From contig NZ_RAPV01000002.1 in the NCBI RefSeq assembly GCF_003610295.1, positions 620,001 through 684,000 of the forward strand: a DNA stretch of 64,000 nt, written 5' to 3'. This document shows, one piece after another, positions 56,052 through 64,000 of the stretch. A program made the translations under genes and the position numbers. This stretch comes from Paraburkholderia sp. BL23I1N1. GTDB lineage: Bacteria; Pseudomonadota; Gammaproteobacteria; Burkholderiales; Burkholderiaceae. Every line of letters starts with the position of its first letter. Within the stretch, counting starts at the first letter, position 1. Under the pieces are notes generated by a model that was given only the letters and a program-made list of their open reading frames with translations, was not told the origin of the DNA and did not search any database.

Positions 56052-56690
56052 TTACATCTTCTTGGCGCGGACCTGCTGCACCAGGTAGTCGAGCACCTGG
56101 ATCGTGCCCGGCAGGCTGTTGGTCGCGGCCGGGCCGGTTTCATACTTGCCCTGCACGGCCAGCGTCGGCACGCCGTCGATCTTGTAGTCTTCCATCAGCT
56201 TCTTGTCTTTTTGCAACGCGCTTTGCGTCGAGAACGAGTTGTACGCGTCCATGTACTTCTTCGGATCGACGCCGTTCTTCGCGAGGAATTTGGCCTGGTC
56301 TTCCGGCGTCAGCAGGTAGTTCTTGTTGACGTGAATTTCATTGAAAACCTTCGGCGTGAGCTGTTGCTGCAGGCCGAGTGCGTCGAGCGCGTGATACATC
56401 TTCGAGTGCGGAATGAAGTCGTCGCGGAAGGCAACCGGCACGCGCTTGAACACCACGTCCGGACCTTGCTTCTTCACCCACGCTTCGAGGTACGGGTTGA
56501 ATTCATTGCAGTGCGGGCAGCCGTACCAGAAGAATTCGGTGACTTCGATCTTGCCGGCCGGCTCATCGGTAGGTTGGGGCGTGGACAACACGGTGTAGTC
56601 CTTGCCCGAAACCGGTGCGGCCGGCGATGCTTGCGCCGTGGCGGCAACCAGGCCCAGCGAAAGGAACAGAATGCTCAGCAGTTTTTTCAT
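56052..56690 (-). CDS. dsbA: Thiol:disulfide interchange protein DsbA
   Basis: 212 residues. Signal peptide MKKLLSILFLSLGLVAATAQA, then the thioredoxin fold with active site Cys58-Pro-His-Cys61 (FFWYGCPHCNEF), a helical insertion and the cis-Pro loop GVPTLAV. It is a periplasmic oxidant that introduces disulfides and is reoxidised by DsbB. It heads the dsbA-SDR-BtuF-like run, and follows the SPOR-domain gene by about 200 bp. Confidence 0.95.
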   Translation of the reverse strand: MKKLLSILFLSLGLVAATAQASPAAPVSGKDYTVLSTPQPTDEPAGKIEVTEFFWYGCPHCNEFNPYLEAWVKKQGPDVVFKRVPVAFRDDFIPHSKMYHALDALGLQQQLTPKVFNEIHVNKNYLLTPEDQAKFLAKNGVDPKKYMDAYNSFSTQSALQKDKKLMEDYKIDGVPTLAVQGKYETGPAATNSLPGTIQVLDYLVQQVRAKKM

Positions 56691-56894
56691 GTTGTGTTGA
56701 TCCAGGTAGGCGGTAAAGCGGTGGCGCCACGCAAATGCCCGTCACCGTTTTCAATGTCGGCGTTAGACGCTCTTGTCGTCCGTTGTGCTTGTCGGTTCTG
56801 CTTGTCGGTTTTGCTTGTGACCCGCGCCGCACGCCGATAGTTCGGCGGCGGCGCGTTCCGGCAAATCGCCGATTGTTGTTTGCTTATTGCTCGC

Positions 56895-57683
56895 TTATTG
56901 CTTCGTAAAGCGGATCACGGCTGTATCCACGCCCGCGTCGGACAGACGCTGACGGCTCGAATTCATGTCTTCGAACTTCGAGAACGGCCCGATCCGCACA
57001 CGGTAGTACGTCACGCCGCCAGCATCGCGCTGCGTGACCTTCGATTCGAAGCCCTGGAAGGCGAGACGCGCACGCTGCTGCTCGGCGTCGGCCGAGGTCT
57101 TGTAGGCGCCCACTTGCAGGAAGTAGCCCGTGTTCGCGTCAGCCGGCGCCGCACCCGAACCCGGCTTGGCGTTGGCAGCCGTGGCGGGCGTCGTGCTCTT
57201 CGGCGCCGAGCCTGCCGCGGTGGCGGCCGGAACGCTTGCGCCTTGCTGCTTCTTCGCCGTTGCGGCGGCCGTGCCGTTATCCTGCGCGGGCTTCGGTGCG
57301 ACTGCCGTGCCGTTCGCGGTTCCGCTCGCGGGCGGAACTTCGACGATCTGCGGTTCTTCCAGCATGCCGGACTGCGTCTGCGAATTGGTCTGGCCCGGCG
57401 CGGTGTTCGGCGGCGCCGGTTGCGCGGCTTGCGGCACCGGCTGCCCCGGTGTCTTGCCTTGCAACGGACGGTTCGGGTCGTACTGCTGCGCCTGGCTCGC
57501 GCCGGTGTCGGTTGCCGCGGGCGGCGCCACCTTCGAGACGAACGGCGTAGGCGCACGGGTGATATACAGCGCCACCACTACCGCGATCGCGAGACCGACG
57601 ATCAGGCCCAGCACGATGCCGAGAAAAGTCCCCCCGGTTTGTTTCGATTGCGATTGCTTTGTTGTGCGGCGTGGTTTTGCCAT
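56895..57683 (-). CDS. SPOR-domain cell-division/septal protein (FtsN-like)
   Basis: 262 residues from ATG 57683: a basic cytoplasmic N-terminus, one transmembrane helix (GTFLGIVLGLIVGLAIAVVVALYI, about 17-42), a Pro/Ala/Gln-rich periplasmic linker and a C-terminal SPOR domain (YFLQVGAYKTSADAEQQRARLAFQGFESKVTQRDAGGVTYYRVRIGPFSK) that binds denuded septal peptidoglycan. The topology equals FtsN of betaproteobacteria; an FtsN activity itself is inferred. It is adjacent to argS, a frequent arrangement. Confidence 0.9.
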   Translation of the reverse strand: MAKPRRTTKQSQSKQTGGTFLGIVLGLIVGLAIAVVVALYITRAPTPFVSKVAPPAATDTGASQAQQYDPNRPLQGKTPGQPVPQAAQPAPPNTAPGQTNSQTQSGMLEEPQIVEVPPASGTANGTAVAPKPAQDNGTAAATAKKQQGASVPAATAAGSAPKSTTPATAANAKPGSGAAPADANTGYFLQVGAYKTSADAEQQRARLAFQGFESKVTQRDAGGVTYYRVRIGPFSKFEDMNSSRQRLSDAGVDTAVIRFTKQ

Positions 57684-57762
57684 CGTATGAATCACCTGCA
57701 AAAAGAATCCTGGAACGGCCGTCGATTATAACGACGGCCGCGTGCATGTTGCGCCGGAGGAC

Positions 57763-59553
57763 TTACATCTTGACGGGAGCGGAGACGCCGATCGTCGCGA
57801 GACCGTTCGCCAGCACCTGACGCGTGGCGGCGAGCAGCGCGACGCGCGCATTGCGCTCGGCAGCGTCGTCGACCAGCACGCGTTCGGCTCTGTCATTGTA
57901 GAACGAGTGGAATTCCCCGGCGAGGTCGCGCAGATAGAACGCGACCGCGTGCGGCGCGAGTTCGTCGGCGGCGTGTTGCAGCATGTCGGGGAACTCGGCG
58001 AGCTTGTTCAGCAAGGCCATGGCGCGCTCGCTGGTGAGCGGCGAGACGTCCATCTGCGCCAGCGTGCTTTCGTCCGTGCTGTAGCGCGCCTTGCATTCGG
58101 CGATGACCGAGCAGATCCGCGCATGCGCATACTGCACGTAGTGCACCGGATTTTCGTCGTTTTGCTTCAACGCCAGGTCGATGTCGAACACGAATTCCGT
58201 ATCCGCCTTGCGCGAAATCAGGAAGAAGCGCACGGCGTCGCGGCCGCGGCGAATTGTCTCTTCGTCGATCAGGTCGACGGCGGCTTCCGAGCCCGGCGTC
58301 GCGCCCCCCGACCATTCGATCAGGTCGCGCACCGTCACATAGCTGCCGGCGCGCTTCGAGATCTTCACCTCTTCGCCGTTGCGCATTACCGTGACCATCT
58401 TGTGCAGGATGTAGTCGGGATAGCCCTTCGGAATGCCGACGCCGAGACCTTGCAGGCCGGCGCGCACGCGCGCGATCGTGCCGTGGTGGTCCGAGCCCTG
58501 AACGTTGATGACTTTGGTGAAGCCGCGCTCCCACTTGGCGACGTGATAGGCGACGTCCGGCACGAAGTACGTGTAGGTGCCGTCGGTCTTGCGCATCACG
58601 CGGTCTTTGTCGTCGCCGTCATCCGTAGTGCGCAGCCACAGCGCGCCTTCCTGTTCGTAGGTCTTGCCGGCGGCGATCAGCGCCTCGACCGTTTTCTCGA
58701 CCCGGCCTTCCTTGTACAGCGACGACTCCAGGTAGTACTGGTCGAACTTCACGCCGAACGCCTGCAGGTCCATGTCCTGCTCGCGGCGCAGATACGTAAC
58801 CGCGAAGCGGCGGATCGCGTCGAGGTCTTCGACGTCGGCCGCGCCCGTGACGGGCTCGCCGTCGCTCGCGGCAACGGTGACGCCATTCAGATAGTCTTTG
58901 GCGATGTCGGCGATGTACTCGCCGTTGTACGCCGAGGCCGGCCAGCCTGCGTCGCCCGGGGCAATGCCGCGGGCACGCGCCTGGGTCGACACGGCGAGCG
59001 TGTGAATCTGCACACCGGCGTCGTTGTAATAAAACTCGCGGTGCACGTCATAGCCTTGCGAGGCCAGCACGTTCGAAAGCGCGTCGCCGAGCGCGGCCTG
59101 CCGGCCGTGGCCGACGTGCAGCGGGCCGGTTGGGTTGGCCGAGACGAATTCGATCAGCACGTGCTTGCCCGCGTCGCGCTGCGAGCGGCCGAAGGCCCCT
59201 TGCTCCGCGAACACGGCGGCGATCACCGCCTGCTTGGCGGCGGGCGCGAGGCGCAGGTTGATGAAGCCGGGGCCGGCAACTTCGGCGGCTTCCACGAGAC
59301 CCTTGGCCCGCGGCTGCGCGAGCAGCGCGTCGACGATCTGTTGCGCCAGCTGGCGCGGGTTGGCGCGCAGCGGCTTGGCGAGTTGCATCGCCACGTTGCA
59401 GGCGACGTCGCCGTGCGCGGCCACCTTGGGACGCTCCAGTGTGATCGTGGGCGAGACGAAGGCGGCTTCGCTCGCGCCCTGGGTTGCGTCGGCAACCTGC
59501 TTCACCGTGTCGGCGAGCAGTGTTTCGAGAGTATGTTTATGTGCAGGCAGCAT
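57763..59553 (-). CDS. argS: Arginyl-tRNA synthetase
   Basis: 596 residues, class-Ia synthetase. An N-terminal Add-1 domain, the HIGH-type motif [37 protein letters not shown], the KMSKS-equivalent [13 protein letters not shown], and a DALR anticodon-binding domain with [11 protein letters not shown]. It charges tRNA-Arg. The spacing to the SPOR-domain gene is 79 bp on the same strand. Confidence 0.96.
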   Translation of the reverse strand: MLPAHKHTLETLLADTVKQVADATQGASEAAFVSPTITLERPKVAAHGDVACNVAMQLAKPLRANPRQLAQQIVDALLAQPRAKGLVEAAEVAGPGFINLRLAPAAKQAVIAAVFAEQGAFGRSQRDAGKHVLIEFVSANPTGPLHVGHGRQAALGDALSNVLASQGYDVHREFYYNDAGVQIHTLAVSTQARARGIAPGDAGWPASAYNGEYIADIAKDYLNGVTVAASDGEPVTGAADVEDLDAIRRFAVTYLRREQDMDLQAFGVKFDQYYLESSLYKEGRVEKTVEALIAAGKTYEQEGALWLRTTDDGDDKDRVMRKTDGTYTYFVPDVAYHVAKWERGFTKVINVQGSDHHGTIARVRAGLQGLGVGIPKGYPDYILHKMVTVMRNGEEVKISKRAGSYVTVRDLIEWSGGATPGSEAAVDLIDEETIRRGRDAVRFFLISRKADTEFVFDIDLALKQNDENPVHYVQYAHARICSVIAECKARYSTDESTLAQMDVSPLTSERAMALLNKLAEFPDMLQHAADELAPHAVAFYLRDLAGEFHSFYNDRAERVLVDDAAERNARVALLAATRQVLANGLATIGVSAPVKM

Positions 59554-59670
59554 GCTTGTTGCGAGTCCAGTGAGGCAATCCGGTGATGCGGAAGAAGCGG
59601 CGGCCGCGCGCGAAGCGCAGCCGATTCGTCAGAAGCGGGGAAAGCGGCGATGCACCGGCCGGCACGCGCC

Positions 59671-59720
59671 GGGCACATCGGGGCGCCATCAGGCACCATC
59701 GGGCACCATCAGGCACGTCG
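59671..59720. repeat. Tandem decamer repeat
   Basis: Five head-to-tail units, GGGCACATCG, GGGCGCCATC, AGGCACCATC, GGGCACCATC and AGGCACGTCG. A simple slippage-prone repeat with no obvious role. Confidence 0.7.
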
Positions 59721-59878
59721 CGTGCAGCGCGGTTAGTGCGGTGCGTGGCGGCATGCCGAGGCGCGTGCAAGTGCGGCCTGGCGCGGCGACAGGCGGTTGC
59801 GGCCAACCGGCCCAGCCATGCCGCCTGTGCAACGCCGCGCGCGGCGCATTGCGGCGCGCTTTTCCGTCCAGACGGATT

Positions 59879-59897
59879 TTAGCAGGTGCTAATATGT
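59879..59897 (+). promoter_or_regulatory. Extended -10 overlapping a palindrome
   Basis: TTAGCAGGTGCTAA (6-bp arms) overlaps TGCTAATAT, an extended -10 (TG-N-TAATAT). A repressor covering the palindrome would block RNA polymerase here. The downstream gene is DUF1840, 125 bp away. Confidence 0.45.
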
Positions 59898-60021
59898 TCA
59901 ATGAGATGCCCACCAAGGGCCGTGGCCGCCGTGCCTGATCGGCGTGTCAACGTAGCGCGCGCCGGCGGCGAATGTGGAGCTGCCCACGCGTCGATCCAAC
60001 ATAACGAAAAAGGGAACAGTC

Positions 60022-60348
60022 ATGCTGATTACTTTCAAATGTCGCGCTGCGCCGGACGTGATGATGCTGGAAAATCTCGCTCAGTACCTGGTCGGCATTG
60101 TCGGCAAGCGCCTGGGTGAGCGCGGTGTCATCACCCACGACGAACTGAGCGTCGCGATCTCGAAACTCGAATCGGCCATCCATACCGACAAACAGGAACG
60201 TGCCGAGCACGAGGGCCATTTCCACGAAGGCGAAGACGGCCACGAACATCATGAGATTCCGCCGGGACTCGCCCAGCGCGCGTATCCGTTCCTCGACATG
60301 CTGCGCGCCGCGCAGAAGGAAAACGCGGATATCGTCTGGGGTCTCTGA
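60022..60348 (+). CDS. DUF1840-family protein
   Basis: 108 residues, the family's usual size: MLITFKCRAAPDVMMLENLAQYLVGIVGKRLGERGVITHDELSVAI, then a His/Glu-rich linker (EHEGHFHEGEDGHEHHE) that could bind metal, and IPPGLAQRAYPFLDMLRAAQK. Start ATG 60022 after AAGGG. The function is unknown; it is conserved in betaproteobacteria. Confidence 0.88.
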   Translation: MLITFKCRAAPDVMMLENLAQYLVGIVGKRLGERGVITHDELSVAISKLESAIHTDKQERAEHEGHFHEGEDGHEHHEIPPGLAQRAYPFLDMLRAAQKENADIVWGL

Positions 60349-60421
60349 TTCCGGAGCGCTGCGCCGGTAGTGGCGTTTCGCAGCGCCTCGCGGCGCGGCG
60401 CAGGCTGTGACGCACCAATGA

Positions 60422-60447
60422 AAAGAGCCCGCATCAGCGGGCTCTTT
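60422..60447. terminator. Bidirectional terminator
   Basis: AAAGAGCCCGC (60422-60432) / GCGGGCTCTTT (60437-60447) with ATCA loop, between DUF1840 and the convergent small exported protein. Confidence 0.85.
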
Positions 60448-60494
60448 GTCTTTCACGGGCCTTAACCTTAGCGGGGCCCGTTTGCCGAACCTGC

Positions 60495-60689
60495 TTACTG
60501 GCTGGCGGCATCCGCCGGTGCAGCCATTGGCGCCGACGCACCCTTTTTCATTTTTTGCTTCTTGGGCTTCTTGACGTGTTTTTCCGTAGGCGGCGAATAG
60601 GAACTGACCGAGCTGGCGGGCTGGGCCAGCGCCACCGAGGCGCCTGCGGCGAGGGAAACAGCAGTCAATAACAGCGTCAGCTTTTTCAT
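60495..60689 (-). CDS. Small exported Lys-rich protein (64 aa)
   Basis: GGAGAG precedes ATG 60689. Signal peptide MKKLTLLLTAVSLAAGASVALA; the mature peptide of about 42 residues is strongly basic in the middle (EKHVKKPKKQKMKKG) and Ala/Pro-rich at the end. Periplasmic. No known domain. Confidence 0.75.
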   Translation of the reverse strand: MKKLTLLLTAVSLAAGASVALAQPASSVSSYSPPTEKHVKKPKKQKMKKGASAPMAAPADAASQ

Positions 60690-60846
60690 ACGATTCTCTC
60701 CGTTGACGATTGCAATTTGATAGGCCGACGCGTTTTGGCCGCGTCTGGCGGGTTGAAGCTATTTCAGTCTACAAAGCCGAAATTTGCACTGCCGCAAATA
60801 TTCAGCCTAGCGAGCCCGATATAGTAGGCTTCCCGCCCCGCAAGGC

Positions 60847-63564
<2,718 letters not shown>

Positions 63565-63568
63565 GGCG

Positions 63569-64000
63569 TTAACTCGTATATTCAATGTTTGGTTGCTGCG
63601 CCTGTAGCGCAGGCAGCTTCACGATGCGGTCGTACCATTGGCGGAAATGCGGGCATTGCTCGCGAATCCTGTCGAGACCAATGCGAGCGGCAGCGACGGG
63701 GCCGTGTCGGACCTTGCGATAGCGCGGCTGCAATTGTTCAAGACGCTTCGAAGGCGCGGTTTGTGGCGAATCGTTGATCCATTCGGGATCGTCGACGGCG
63801 GCTCGCGCTGCAATCAGCGGTGCGCTTTGTTCCTGCCAGCCGGGCTCGACGTCGCATAGCGAGGCGATGTCCGAAAATAGCAGCGATTCGAATTCGTGCG
63901 GCTGGACGTGAGGAATGAAGCGTTCCGGGCGGCAATCAGCGAAGGCGACGACGTCTTCGTGCATCAGTTTTCCGATGCTGGCCGCGCGTGCGGCTGGCGT
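63569..64000 (-). CDS. DUF4276-family protein, 3' part (cut by window edge)
   Basis: The frame is open to the window edge; 143 residues are visible. [18 protein letters not shown] is the distinctive DUF4276 (PF14103) motif, with a C-terminal helical segment [24 protein letters not shown]. Such proteins are, from memory, often next to AAA ATPases in defence-like pairs. The gene ends in TAA (63569-63571) directly before metH, with no spacer, so the pair is close enough for translational coupling. The N-terminus and any partner lie outside. Confidence 0.82.
   Translation of the reverse strand, partial: TPAARAASIGKLMHEDVVAFADCRPERFIPHVQPHEFESLLFSDIASLCDVEPGWQEQSAPLIAARAAVDDPEWINDSPQTAPSKRLEQLQPRYRKVRHGPVAAARIGLDRIREQCPHFRQWYDRIVKLPALQAQQPNIEYTS

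Larger units (their letters stand above)
59554..60021. other. Intergenic region with tandem decamers and a promoter-like dyad
   Basis: 468 bp divergent between argS and the DUF1840 gene. It contains tandem 10-mers related to RGGCACCATC (59671-59720) and, at 59879-59892, the palindrome TTAGCA-GG-TGCTAA running into TAATAT, an extended -10 for the DUF1840 gene. No ORF is supported. Confidence 0.6.

Noticed and set aside
59671..59720. CRISPR-like or protein-binding tandem array
   Set aside because: Ten-base units without spacers, imperfect, typical slippage repeat.

Overview
The window looks like a piece of a Paraburkholderia/Burkholderia sensu lato chromosome. This is inferred from the high-GC coding sequence, a KirBac-type potassium channel, a fused isobutyryl-CoA mutase (IcmF), a one-piece indolepyruvate ferredoxin oxidoreductase, general porins with the AQSSVTLYG N-terminus, a separate pterin/B12 MetH polypeptide, and a dispersed inverted-repeat element whose spurious translations I remember from that group. 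It is mostly ordinary core and catabolic chromosome. I see no rRNA, tRNA, CRISPR array, prophage or intact insertion sequence.

Layout. 1-5.4 kb: the tail of an EAL protein, cutC, and a large indolepyruvate ferredoxin oxidoreductase gene broken by a single-base frameshift. 5.7-10.4 kb: a catabolic island of YfcC-type carrier, IclR regulator and N-formylglutamate amidohydrolase, facing a divergent porin. The island has two matching palindromic operators in its AT-rich divergent promoter. 10.5-15.5 kb: KirBac channel, two small paralogous proteins, and a LacI / AGE-epimerase / PfkB-kinase sugar operon with ATGA overlaps. 15.6-30.4 kb: an EAL-GGDEF protein, a SBF-like symporter, an exported Gly/Asn-rich protein, a second porin, a LysR regulator, icmF, nitronate monooxygenase, a defluorinase-like hydrolase, an Lrp regulator and an EamA permease. 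30.4-36.8 kb: a tightly overlapping set (YbaK, DUF1289, MaoC, metallo-hydrolase), HMG-CoA lyase, a GhrA-like reductase, a small hydrolase and a sulfate-binding protein.

36.8-41.3 kb is the complete biotin operon bioA-bioF-bioD-bioB. It is followed at 41.3-42.5 kb by a long inverted-repeat element with about 240-bp arms and an internal hairpin that covaries between the two arms. 42.5-52.4 kb holds an exported alpha/beta hydrolase, a fatty/branched acyl catabolic run (acyl-CoA dehydrogenase, SDR, thiolase, carbonic anhydrase), aceK, and a LiuR-like MerR regulator divergent from a metallo-hydrolase. 52.5-60.7 kb holds a peptide-binding protein, a BtuF-like protein, an SDR, dsbA, a SPOR-domain protein, argS and two small genes. 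The window closes with the pterin/B12/activation portion of MetH, and directly upstream of it the 3' part of a DUF4276-family gene that runs off the edge.

Most noteworthy: the structured inverted-repeat element (41.6-42.46 kb), the paired IclR-type operators (9.0-9.25 kb), the DUF4276 gene abutting metH, the frameshift in the oxidoreductase, the complete fluoroacetate-dehalogenase active site at 27.6 kb, and a duplicated 46-bp hairpin directly in front of HMG-CoA lyase.
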